DNA of 64,000 nt from an uncultured Myxococcales bacterium (GTDB taxonomy: Bacteria > Myxococcota_A > UBA9042 > DTJE01). Location of the stretch: the NCBI GenBank assembly GCA_903936705.1, contig CAIZWN010000017.1, positions 33,181 to 97,180 on the forward strand. The letters are read 5' to 3'. The notes under the pieces are model-generated. The model saw only the letters and a program-made list of their open reading frames with translations. It did not search any database and was not told the DNA's origin. The translations under genes and the position numbers were made by a program. Of the stretch, positions 52,585 to 61,125 are shown piece after piece; position 1 is the stretch's first letter, and each line of letters opens with the position of its first letter.

Positions 52585-52673
52585 GCGCCATCTCCATCCA
52601 ACTGGTGGCGACCGTATCAGAGTGTCAGTGCGCAGGGCAACTCAACAGCCGGCCACTTACCAGCAAACAGAAC

Positions 52674-53909
52674 CTACCTGGGTGGGCTGGAACCGGAAAG
52701 TATTAAGTGGTCGACCTCGATCCCGTCCCACGTCCGTGTTGACAGTACCAGGCGGTCTGGGGACGCCGTAATGACCTGGTAGGTCGATGTCCAATCGAGG
52801 CCCTTCGCGATACGCGGCGAAGCCCCCTGCTTGTAGAACTTCGACCCGGCAACCGAGACCACGTAGACCGTTCCGTTCTGCGCCGGCTGCCCATCCCGCA
52901 ACGGGAAGGTCCGGGCATAGGAATGGTCGTGACCGTTAAGCACCAGGTGGGCGCCGTGGCCCTCCAGCGTCGCCATCCATGCATCCCGCACATCGCTGCC
53001 GGCGAACCAGCTTCGCGGGGGCCAGACCGGGTGATGAAACACCACGACCTTCCATGGCGCCTGGCTTTCGTCCAGCCGCGCGGCCAGCCATGCCGCCTGC
53101 GCAGCAAGTGTCTTTTCGGAGGAAGAGTCCAGGACCACCACGCGGACCGGGCCGTAGTCGAAAGCCCGGCAATGCCCGGAACCGGAAGGACCATCCCCGG
53201 ACAGGGAGAACTCGCGCTGGAACAGGGTTTCACCTCCAAGGACGTACTCGTGGTTTCCAAGAACCGGCACAAACGGCACGGTCGCGAAGGCTTCCGCCGC
53301 GCCCCCGAGCACGTCATCGTATTCCGTGCGCCGGGCGCCCACGTTTACCAGGTCCCCGACCTGGATCGTGAACCGCACCTCAGGATGACGGTCAACTGCC
53401 GCCTGGTAGCGGGACGACCATTCCTCGATACCCTTCTGTACATCGCCCAAGTAGAGGAAGGTAACCGGCGAGTCCATGGGATCTGGCGCGGTCCGGAACC
53501 GGTTCCACGCGCCCGCCGCATTTGGGTGCGCCCGATCGGAAGGACGATAGGTGTATTCGGTGTCCGCCGACAGGTCGGTCAGGTTGGCCGTACACCGTTG
53601 AATGACGGTGTCGTTTTCCACAGTCAGCCATTCGCGGGAATCGATCATCCGGCAGGTCGCGTTCACGGTCCGGGATGGGCCCGGATCGGGCGACTGGAGC
53701 TCGACCCGATCCGTGGTTCCGCCCACCGACTGCCGCCAGGAAACGGCCATGGAGGTGCGCGGATCGCCAGAAAACGTCAGGACCAACTGGTCGGGACGCA
53801 TCGATGACGGGTACCTCGTTCCACGGCCACAGGCGACTGCCTGCGGGATCACGCAGACCGCCATCAGCAAAACTGCAGGCAGGCGGAACAACCCTTGCGA
53901 GCGTGTCAT
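52674..53909 (-). CDS. exported metallophosphoesterase (purple-acid-phosphatase-like)
   Basis: 411 residues. A signal peptide ends near QAVAC (possible lipobox). Residues ~35-145 form a fibronectin-type N-terminal domain (MAVSWRQSVGG), then the calcineurin-like fold: FLYLGDVQKG, VGDLVN, VLGNHEY, VFHHPVW and LNGHDHSY, i.e. all five metal-binding motifs. It hydrolyses phosphate esters outside the cytoplasm. Only 89 bases separate its stop from the neighbouring lipoprotein start; they may be one transcript. Confidence 0.88.
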   Translation of the reverse strand: MTRSQGLFRLPAVLLMAVCVIPQAVACGRGTRYPSSMRPDQLVLTFSGDPRTSMAVSWRQSVGGTTDRVELQSPDPGPSRTVNATCRMIDSREWLTVENDTVIQRCTANLTDLSADTEYTYRPSDRAHPNAAGAWNRFRTAPDPMDSPVTFLYLGDVQKGIEEWSSRYQAAVDRHPEVRFTIQVGDLVNVGARRTEYDDVLGGAAEAFATVPFVPVLGNHEYVLGGETLFQREFSLSGDGPSGSGHCRAFDYGPVRVVVLDSSSEKTLAAQAAWLAARLDESQAPWKVVVFHHPVWPPRSWFAGSDVRDAWMATLEGHGAHLVLNGHDHSYARTFPLRDGQPAQNGTVYVVSVAGSKFYKQGASPRIAKGLDWTSTYQVITASPDRLVLSTRTWDGIEVDHLILSGSSPPR

Positions 53910-54034
53910 CGAACATTACCCTCAAAACCCGGCAGGACAAGGAACACCGGGGTTACCTCGATATGGGATCCTACCGTCTGAACGGGGGGAAGAAAACACG
54001 CATTCAACTGCAACGCAGCCTTGCACGCGCGAGG

Positions 54035-54429
54035 CTATTGCCAGGCGCAGCGACCGTCGGCACAGCCGTTGTAACCTTCCGCCTTGCAATCGTACGAGAC
54101 GCTGGCACCCGATTCCGAGCAGAAATCCAGCCGGTCACCCGTGCACGCGAAGCCAAGGCCGGATTACTGTCCCAGCCTGGTTCGATCAGGCGGCAAGACC
54201 GCAGCGCCAGGCAGATGTCTTGCGCCGACCCGTTCTGCAGCAGCCCGCACCTTGCTTCGGCGATGGACACGGCCGAACCGCCGGATCCCGAACCGCACGT
54301 CTTGTCCCCTTCGCCTGTCGTCGAATACGAATAGCACGCCACCGCCGGCAGCACGCCTACAACGCGACTTCGGTCACGTGACAGAACGTGACTCTGCCCG
54401 ATGACGAAGGCTACCGATGCGATCGCCAA
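54035..54429 (-). pseudogene. Cys-rich exported protein split by a frameshift
   Basis: Two overlapping minus-strand frames together read like one secreted protein. The first contains VLPAVACYSYSTTGEGDKTC and ICLALRSCRLIEPGWDSNP. The second, one frame over, continues GLGFACTGDRLDFCSESGAS and ends NGCADGRCAWQ before TAG at 54035. Restoring one C at about 54161 joins them. The evenly spaced cysteines match the style of other lipoproteins here. The start is probably TTG at 54429 and the ACYS could be a lipobox. Either a real decay mutation or a sequencing error. Nothing else is supported in 53910-54547. Confidence 0.55.
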
Positions 54430-54547
54430 TGAAGCAGGCGCGAGCCCGTTGGATCAACGGATGGAATATCGGCCAGCCACAAGGATGGTTGCCCTTCCCA
54501 CGAAATATCGCTACATTCCGCCGCGCTCTGGCACCGAGTAGCGACCG

Positions 54548-56158
54548 ATGGACATCGCCACCTGGCACCGCGAGACTGAACGACGCAGGACCTTCGCCAT
54601 CATCTCGCACCCCGATGCCGGCAAGACCACCCTGACCGAAAAACTGCTGATGTATGGCGGCGCCGTGCACCTTGCAGGTGCGGTCAAGCAGAGGCACGGC
54701 GGGCGACAGACCACCAGCGACTGGATGGAACTGGAGCGCCAGCGCGGCATCTCGATTTCCACCAGCGTTCTGCAGTTCGACTACAGCGGATGCTGCGTGA
54801 ACCTGCTGGACACGCCGGGCCACAACGACTTCAGCGAGGACACGTACCGTACCCTGGCTGCCGTGGATGCGGCCGTACTTCTGATAGATTCGGCCAAGGG
54901 CGTCGAGGCCCAGACGATCCGCCTGTTTCATGTCTGCCGACAGCGCGGCATACCGATCGCGACCTTCGTCAACAAGATGGACCGGTTCGGCCGCGATCCA
55001 ATGGATCTGCTGGACGAGATCGAGCGCGTCCTGGAACTGCCTTGCAGCGCGATGAACTGGCCCATCGGGTCAGGCCCCGAATTCGCCGGGGTGTACGACC
55101 GTGATTCTGCCGCGCCACTGCTGTTCGAACGCGTGCCCGGGGACGCCAGGCCAGCACCGATGCGAGCAATCGAGGGCACCGGAGCCGCGCTGGAATCGGA
55201 GATCGGACCACGGGTCGCAGGGCGCCTGCGCGAGGAACTTGCGCTGCTGGACGAGGCCGGACACGCGTTCGACAGGCAGCAGTTCCTTGCGGGCCGCATC
55301 TCGCCCGTATTTTTCGGCAGCGCCATGACGAACTTCGGGATCGAACCCTTCCTGGACCGGCTGGTCAATCTGGTACCGCCGCCGCAACCCAGGCCGTCCA
55401 CCACTGGAATCGTGCCGGTCGAGGACCCGCGCTTTTCGGCCTTCGTGTTCAAGATCCAGGCAAACATGGATCCGCGGCACCGGGACCGAATCGCGTTTGC
55501 CAGGGTGTGTTCGGGGCGTTTCTTTCGGGGCATGGAAGCCCGGCACGTCCGGACGGGACGGATGCTGACTCTGAACCGGTCCGTGCAGTTCCTGGGGCAG
55601 GAACGGACCCTGGTCGAGGAGGCTTTCCCCGGCGACGTGGTCGGCTTGTGGGACCCTGGCGTGCTGCGAATCGGGGACACTTTGTGCGAGGGCGAACCGA
55701 TCGAGTACGAAGGTGTCCCGCGTTTTTCGCCGGAACTGTTCGTTCGCGTACGGATGATGGACCCTTCACGACGCAAGCAGTTGAAGACGGGGCTGGAGCA
55801 GCTTTCCGAGGAAGGTGCCGTCCAGTTGTTCTTCGACCTGGGCCGCATGGAACGCGACCCGGTCCTGGGCGCGGTCGGTCAACTGCAGTTCGAGGTGACC
55901 AAGCACCGGTTGCTGTCGGAATACGGAGTCAATGCCGAATTCGACCGCCTGGCGTATCTTCACGCCCGATGGGTCGAGGGGGATGACCTGAACCCGGCAA
56001 AGTTCGATCGTCCTCCCAGGACGGCATGCCTGATGGATGTCGAAGGACGCCCGCTGGTGCTGTTCGCCGGCGACTGGGACCTGCGAATGGCGCTGAAGGA
56101 CCACCCGCAACTGCGTTTCATCGCTGCCGTCCAGCCTGGCCGCAGGACACGGACCTAG
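54548..56158 (+). CDS. prfC: peptide chain release factor 3
   Basis: 536 residues, a GTPase that removes RF1/RF2 from the ribosome. G1 is HPDAGKTTL, G2 RGISISTSV, G3 DTPGHNDF, G4 NKMD; GGRQTTSDWMELERQRG is specific to RF3. Length and C-terminal EF-G-like domains (about 390-530) are standard. Single gene, followed tail-to-tail by glnB. Confidence 0.96.
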   Translation: MDIATWHRETERRRTFAIISHPDAGKTTLTEKLLMYGGAVHLAGAVKQRHGGRQTTSDWMELERQRGISISTSVLQFDYSGCCVNLLDTPGHNDFSEDTYRTLAAVDAAVLLIDSAKGVEAQTIRLFHVCRQRGIPIATFVNKMDRFGRDPMDLLDEIERVLELPCSAMNWPIGSGPEFAGVYDRDSAAPLLFERVPGDARPAPMRAIEGTGAALESEIGPRVAGRLREELALLDEAGHAFDRQQFLAGRISPVFFGSAMTNFGIEPFLDRLVNLVPPPQPRPSTTGIVPVEDPRFSAFVFKIQANMDPRHRDRIAFARVCSGRFFRGMEARHVRTGRMLTLNRSVQFLGQERTLVEEAFPGDVVGLWDPGVLRIGDTLCEGEPIEYEGVPRFSPELFVRVRMMDPSRRKQLKTGLEQLSEEGAVQLFFDLGRMERDPVLGAVGQLQFEVTKHRLLSEYGVNAEFDRLAYLHARWVEGDDLNPAKFDRPPRTACLMDVEGRPLVLFAGDWDLRMALKDHPQLRFIAAVQPGRRTRT

Positions 56159-56170
56159 CGATTCAGTGAT

Positions 56171-56530
56171 TCAGTCAGCGCGTGGGACCGGGGTGACCGC
56201 GCTGCGACCCTCCTCGCCAGTCCGAATGCGATAGACCTTTTCGACAGGCAGGACAAAGACCTTTCCGTCACCGACTTCGCCGGTGCGCGCGCTGGTCAAA
56301 ATCGCATCCACCGTCACATCGACGAACGGATCGGACACGCCGATTTCCAGTCGGACCTTCTCGGCCAGGGCCATCTTGACCCTGTTGCCGCGGTAGGTCG
56401 CCACCAGTTCGGTCTCGCCCCCATGCCCCTGGACCTTGCCGATCGTCAGGCCCTTCACATCGGCCTTGAACAGCGCCCCCAGCACGTCGTTCAGCTTCTC
56501 GGGCCGAATGATCGCGACGATGAGTCTCAT
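56171..56530 (-). CDS. glnB: PII nitrogen regulatory protein
   Basis: 119 residues. PII trimers bind ATP/ADP and 2-oxoglutarate and control AmtB, glutamine synthetase and others. The body is canonical: MRLIVAIIRPEKLNDV, KVQGHGGETE, FVDVTVDAILTSARTGEVGDGKVFV. The T-loop reads ATYRGNRVKMAL; position 51, the Tyr that is uridylylated in enteric PII, is Val here. The first base four of its ATG overlap the amtB stop (ATGA), so it is the GlnK-type partner of AmtB. Confidence 0.95.
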   Translation of the reverse strand: MRLIVAIIRPEKLNDVLGALFKADVKGLTIGKVQGHGGETELVATYRGNRVKMALAEKVRLEIGVSDPFVDVTVDAILTSARTGEVGDGKVFVLPVEKVYRIRTGEEGRSAVTPVPRAD

Positions 56531-57861
56531 ACGGCACCTCCCGCCGACTGGGGAACACCAGCCACGCCGTCCAGAGCCGTTTCGAACATGCCGGGCTCGT
56601 CGACCAGGATGGCGCCCTCCCCGCTTGCGTAGGCCTCCTCCTCGTGCATCGTAAGGTCCATGCCTACGGCCTCCATTCCTTCCCTTGACCGCAGCGGGAT
56701 CAAAACGCCAATGGCCTTCAGCAGCAGGAACGAGGCAGCCCCACTGTAGGCCAGGGTGACCAGGCACGCGATCGCCTGGATGCCGACCTGGCGCGGATTC
56801 CCGGCCAGCAGCCCATCGACACCACCCCACGCCTTTTCGGCAAAGACGCCAGTCAGCAGCGCCCCAGTCAGGCCGCCCAGCCCGTGCGCGGCCACGACGT
56901 CCAAGGAATCATCCAGCCGCGTCCGCGAACGCCACCTGATGACAAAGTAGCTGGGAATGACCCCGATGGCCCCGATGGCCAGCGCGCTTAATGGGCTGAC
57001 GAATCCAGCCGCGGGCGTAACCGCAACCAGGCCGACCACGATGCCGGTCGCCGCTCCGACGGCGGTGGGACGGCCGGAACGGACAAAATCCAGCAGCATC
57101 CAGGTGGTCAGGGCTGCACTTGGAGCCAGCATCGTGTTCACAAAGGCGATGGCGGCCTTCCCGTTGGCGCCCAGGGCGCTGCCAGCGTTGAAGCCGAACC
57201 AGCCAAACCACAGAAGGCCGGCGCCCAGCAGCACAAAGGGGACATTATGGGGAACCAGCGCCTGCCGCCCATAGTCCTTCCGCGGCCGGACCACCAGCGC
57301 CGCCACCAGCGCCGCCATGCCTGCGTTGACGTGAACCACGGTACCGCCTGCGAAGTCCAACGCCCCAAGATCCGCCAGCCAACCGTTCGCACCCCACACC
57401 CAGTGCGCGACAGGCGCGTAAACCAGCAGCGTCCAGAGGCTGATGAAGGCGATATATGGAGCAAAACGGATCCGCTCGACCACCGCGCCCGAGATCAACG
57501 CGGCCGTGATGATGGCGAAGGTGCCCTGGTAGGCCATGTAGAGGATGTGCGGGATGGTTCCGTTGGGTTCGATGCCGACGCCGCGCAGCAGCAGAAAGCC
57601 CGACCCGCCAAGCCAACCGGACCCGGGCGAAAAGGCCAGGCTGTATCCTGCCAGCACCCACAGGACCCCTGCGACGCCCATCGAGGCAAAGCTCATCATC
57701 ATGGTGTTCAGGGTGTTCTTGGACCGGACAAGGCCCCCGTAAAAGAACGCCAGCGCCGGCGTCATCAACAGCACCATCGCACATGCCACCAGCATCCACG
57801 CGGTGTCCGCCGGATTCACGGCGCTGGCCGCCGCTTGAATCGCGACCGTCGTATCGTTCAT
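56527..57861 (-). CDS. amtB: ammonium transporter
   Basis: 444 residues, about eleven membrane spans. NH3/NH4+ channel with the twin His (in GGTVVHVNAG and VAAHGLGGLTG) and the Trp/Phe gate region (MAYQGTFAIITAAL). A signal-like N-terminus precedes. Long C-terminal cytoplasmic tail (about 400-444, acidic MHEEEAYASGEGAI) should contact PII. AGGAGG upstream of ATG. Operon amtB-glnB. Confidence 0.97.
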   Translation of the reverse strand: MNDTTVAIQAAASAVNPADTAWMLVACAMVLLMTPALAFFYGGLVRSKNTLNTMMMSFASMGVAGVLWVLAGYSLAFSPGSGWLGGSGFLLLRGVGIEPNGTIPHILYMAYQGTFAIITAALISGAVVERIRFAPYIAFISLWTLLVYAPVAHWVWGANGWLADLGALDFAGGTVVHVNAGMAALVAALVVRPRKDYGRQALVPHNVPFVLLGAGLLWFGWFGFNAGSALGANGKAAIAFVNTMLAPSAALTTWMLLDFVRSGRPTAVGAATGIVVGLVAVTPAAGFVSPLSALAIGAIGVIPSYFVIRWRSRTRLDDSLDVVAAHGLGGLTGALLTGVFAEKAWGGVDGLLAGNPRQVGIQAIACLVTLAYSGAASFLLLKAIGVLIPLRSREGMEAVGMDLTMHEEEAYASGEGAILVDEPGMFETALDGVAGVPQSAGGAV

Positions 57862-57896
57862 GACATCCCTCCTGATTCCAACGGCCTCACTCGGGA

Positions 57897-57925
57897 TTTA
57901 TCGACCATTTGCGTCCGACTGTCAA
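57897..57925 (-). promoter_or_regulatory. promoter of amtB-glnB
   Basis: Minus strand: perfect TTGACA (57925-57920), 17 bases, GATAAA (57902-57897), 36 bases before the start codon. No sigma-54 TGGCAC-N5-TTGCA element was found in 57862-58114, so this operon looks sigma-70-driven. Nothing else is recognised in that gap. Confidence 0.55.
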
Positions 57926-58114
57926 GAGATGTGCGCCATTTCGGCACCAATCGTTTGTCAGTTCGACATTATGGCGCGGCCTTTCCGCCTGTCTGAAGTC
58001 AATATTCTGTACATTCGACATATTTCGCCAGTCAGCACGACACCTGGCGCTTTGGCAAGCGTTGACGCCCTGCGCTTCAAGATCGGTTATTCGACAGCGT
58101 GGTTCGAAAGACTA

Positions 58115-59431
58115 TCAGCCAGCCCAGGGGCCAAAGAAGACCAGCGTGACGACAATGAACAGGGGAATCAGGACCGAACACGCGTAAAGCATGTATCCCC
58201 CGAACGAGGGCATCTGGACCCGCAGGGGCCCGCGCTCTTCGGCGATGGCCTTGACCATGAAGTTCGGGCCGTTGCCTATGTAGGTGTTGGCGCCCATGAA
58301 CACCGCGCCCAACGATATCGCCCGCAGTATGGCGACCCCATCGACCGTCTTCAGCAGATCGGCGGCCTCCACGGCGCCCAGCGACCCCTGTGCCAACGAC
58401 AGGAACGTAAGGTACGTCGGAGTGTTGTCCAGGAACGACGACAGCACACCGGTAGCCCAGAAATAATGCCATGGCTGCGTGACGCCAAGTTCCTGCCCCC
58501 TGACCGACAGCAGGACCAGTGCCGGGACCATCGTTACGAAGATGCCCAGGAACAGGACCGCAACCTCGATGATCGCGTTGAAGTTGAAGGCGTTTGCCAC
58601 CCGCAACCTGTCGGGCGTGACTTTCATGGAAAGGAGGCCCAGCCCGACCATGATCGCGTCACGCGCGAACCCGTTCAGCCCCAACTGCCCGGACAACACG
58701 ATGGTCGCCAGCACGCCGGCGATCAACCCCACGTTTACCCATCCCTCGATACGCACCGGTTCGTTGTCGGCAAGGTCTCGCGGCAGCTCGTCGGGGGCTT
58801 CACGCGCATACGCCCTACGGTCCCAGACATGATGGATTGCCAGCAGCATCGACACCATCAGCAGCCACTCGGGCCACAATGAAAGCGTCCATGCGAACGG
58901 GATTCCCTTCAGAAAACCCATGTACAGGGGAGGATCCCCCAGCGGCGTCAAACTGCCGGCGATGTTCGAAACGATGAAAATGAAGAACACGAACGTGTGC
59001 GTCTTGAAGCGGCGGTGCTGATTGGTCCGCAGCATCGGGCGGATCAGCAGCATCGACGCTCCGGTGGTCCCAAAAACGTTCGCCAGAACGGCCCCTGTAG
59101 CCAGAAAGATGGTGTTAGTGCGAGGGGTGGCCGTCAGGTTTCCCTTCAGGACTATCCCACCGGATATCGTGTACAAGGACCACAGCAGCACGATGAAACC
59201 AAGGTAATCCCTCAGCGATTCCAGCAGGTACGGAAGGTCGATCGCAACGTAGTAGGCAGCGATCGGCAGGGACAGCACCCCTACAACCAGCGCCTTGTTG
59301 CGGTTGCGTTCCCAGAAGCCTGGCGCCACCAGCGGCAGGACGGCAATTGCCAGCAGCAGCAGCACGAAAGGCGCCACCGCGAACACAGAAGGAATCTGGG
59401 GCTGGTGAACAAGCGCTGGCACTTGGGGCAC
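58115..59431 (-). CDS. ion transporter of the NhaD/ArsB (IT) superfamily
   Basis: 438 residues with about eleven membrane spans. Motifs such as NVFGTTGASMLLIRPMLRTN, NIAGSLTPLGDPPLYMGF and SFLDNTPTYLTFL in two related halves are typical of the NhaD Na+/H+ antiporter branch of the ion-transporter superfamily. FMGANTYIGNGPNFMVKAIAE is the second signature. Substrate (Na+/H+, or an anion) is not certain. The GTG start at 59431 is ambiguous; in-frame GTGs follow a few codons later and no strong ribosome site is seen. Confidence 0.82.
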   Translation of the reverse strand: MPQVPALVHQPQIPSVFAVAPFVLLLLAIAVLPLVAPGFWERNRNKALVVGVLSLPIAAYYVAIDLPYLLESLRDYLGFIVLLWSLYTISGGIVLKGNLTATPRTNTIFLATGAVLANVFGTTGASMLLIRPMLRTNQHRRFKTHTFVFFIFIVSNIAGSLTPLGDPPLYMGFLKGIPFAWTLSLWPEWLLMVSMLLAIHHVWDRRAYAREAPDELPRDLADNEPVRIEGWVNVGLIAGVLATIVLSGQLGLNGFARDAIMVGLGLLSMKVTPDRLRVANAFNFNAIIEVAVLFLGIFVTMVPALVLLSVRGQELGVTQPWHYFWATGVLSSFLDNTPTYLTFLSLAQGSLGAVEAADLLKTVDGVAILRAISLGAVFMGANTYIGNGPNFMVKAIAEERGPLRVQMPSFGGYMLYACSVLIPLFIVVTLVFFGPWAG

Positions 59432-59529
59432 CTCGCAATGGCCGGCGGCAGAAGGTTCATGCCGGCCGGCATTGTACCTTCACCCGGGATTTGGCGTTAT
59501 GCTTTCACCCGTTCCAGGAGGTGGATTCG

Positions 59530-61116
59530 ATGACCCAAAGACGACGGACGGCGGCCTGGTTCATCGCCGCTGCCATCACAACCATGCTGGTCCTTGCCAG
59601 CGCCATGGCAGCCGATGGTTCTGGCGGGACCCAGGCGACAAACCCGCCATGTTCGTCGCCGCGGCAGGCATTGCGCACACTGCTGCACTGGCAGACCGAA
59701 GGCAGCGTCGACACCGTGCACGCGTCGGCGTGCATCAGTCGCAAGGAAATGGAGGACCCGGCAAACGACGCGCCCGCCATGGCGATGCAACTGAAGAAGG
59801 TCCTGGACGGCCGCGGGCTGCACATCACCCTGGAGGACGTGCCCGACGACCCGGACTACAAGGACGCCCTGGGCCAGTTCAACTACAACGTCGCCCCGGA
59901 ACGGCTGGGTGGCGTCCTGCTGGCCCGGGACGGCCAGAAGTGGCTGTTCCCCCCCTCGTCACTCGAGCGCGTGACCGAACTGTATCTGGAAATCTACCCG
60001 ATGGACTTGGCGGCAATGGTCAGGACAGCGCCCGCCTGGCTGCGGATCGAGGTCGCGGGTATCGCCGTCTGGCAGGTCCTCGGCATCCTGCTGGTGATCG
60101 TGCTGGCCATCCTGATGCAGCGACTGGTCATCATCCTGGTTTCGACCGGACTGCACCGGCTGGCCAGGCATCTTGGCCACGAATGGGCCAGGGAAGTTGC
60201 GCAGCGCGCTGCACCACCGCTGGGCGGACTTGCCATGGCGACAGCGTTTACTTTCGGGCTGCCGTTGATGCACTTCCCTGGCGAGTTCAACCGGGTGGGC
60301 CTGTTCGGGGCACGCGTGCTGGCGGCGGCGTCGCTGGTCTGGCTGGGCTATCGGATGGTGGACGTTCTTGCCGAACAGTTGGCCCGCAAGGCGGCACTGA
60401 CCGACACGAAACTGGATGACCAACTGGTGCCGATCGCCAGGAAAATCATGAAGGTCATCATTGTCCTGGTCGGCGGCGTCTTCATACTGCACAACCTAGA
60501 CGTCAACGTCGGGTCGCTGCTGGCCGGCCTTGGGCTTGGCGGCGCGGCACTGGCTTTCGCCGCCAAGGACAGCCTGGCGCACGTGTTCGGATCGCTGATG
60601 ATCTTCATGGACAAGCCGTTCCAGATCGGGGACTACATCAAGGTTGGGGGGGATGTCGAGGGCACTGTCGAGGAGGTCGGATTCCGATCGACCCGGGTGC
60701 GCACTCCGCAGGACTCGCTGCTGACGGTCCCGAACGCAAAGATGGCCGAGTCGGTCGTCGATAATCTGGGGCTGCGAAAGCACCGGCGGTACCGGACGGT
60801 TCTTGCGCTGACCTACAACACCCCGCCCCAACTGATGGGCGAATTCTGCCTGGGCCTGCGAAGCCTTCTGGAGGCGTCCCCCAGGGTTGCACACGAACGG
60901 TCGCTGGTCGAGTTCCATGACTTCGGGGATTGTTCGCTGTCGGTGATGCTGAACTGCTTCATCGAGGCTGACGACTGGCCCACCGAGATGAGCGTGCGCG
61001 CCGAATTGAACCTTGCGATCCTGGTCCTGGCCGACAAGGTCGGCGTCAGGTTCGCCTTCCCGACCCGAACCATTCACGTCGCCTCGATGCCGTCTGACGT
61101 CGGCCAGCCGACCTGA
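59530..61116 (+). CDS. MscS-family mechanosensitive channel with periplasmic extension
   Basis: 528 residues. The signal peptide is cleavable (ends ASAMAAD). A periplasmic region (about 30-160) has the only Cys pair; then four membrane spans (about 175-330) and MscS core: LLAGLGLGGAALAFAAKDSLAHVFGSLMIFMDKPFQIGDYI is the pore helix TM3 and beta-domain start. A C-terminal mixed domain follows. Opens under membrane tension to release solutes. AGGAGG precedes ATG. Confidence 0.92.
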   Translation: MTQRRRTAAWFIAAAITTMLVLASAMAADGSGGTQATNPPCSSPRQALRTLLHWQTEGSVDTVHASACISRKEMEDPANDAPAMAMQLKKVLDGRGLHITLEDVPDDPDYKDALGQFNYNVAPERLGGVLLARDGQKWLFPPSSLERVTELYLEIYPMDLAAMVRTAPAWLRIEVAGIAVWQVLGILLVIVLAILMQRLVIILVSTGLHRLARHLGHEWAREVAQRAAPPLGGLAMATAFTFGLPLMHFPGEFNRVGLFGARVLAAASLVWLGYRMVDVLAEQLARKAALTDTKLDDQLVPIARKIMKVIIVLVGGVFILHNLDVNVGSLLAGLGLGGAALAFAAKDSLAHVFGSLMIFMDKPFQIGDYIKVGGDVEGTVEEVGFRSTRVRTPQDSLLTVPNAKMAESVVDNLGLRKHRRYRTVLALTYNTPPQLMGEFCLGLRSLLEASPRVAHERSLVEFHDFGDCSLSVMLNCFIEADDWPTEMSVRAELNLAILVLADKVGVRFAFPTRTIHVASMPSDVGQPT

Positions 61117-61125
61117 CACGGCAGG

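Noticed and set aside
53675..54381. Plus-strand open frames over the phosphatase start and the Cys-rich gene
   Set aside because: Arg/Pro-rich, no ribosome site or motif; the minus strand carries the protein-like sequence.
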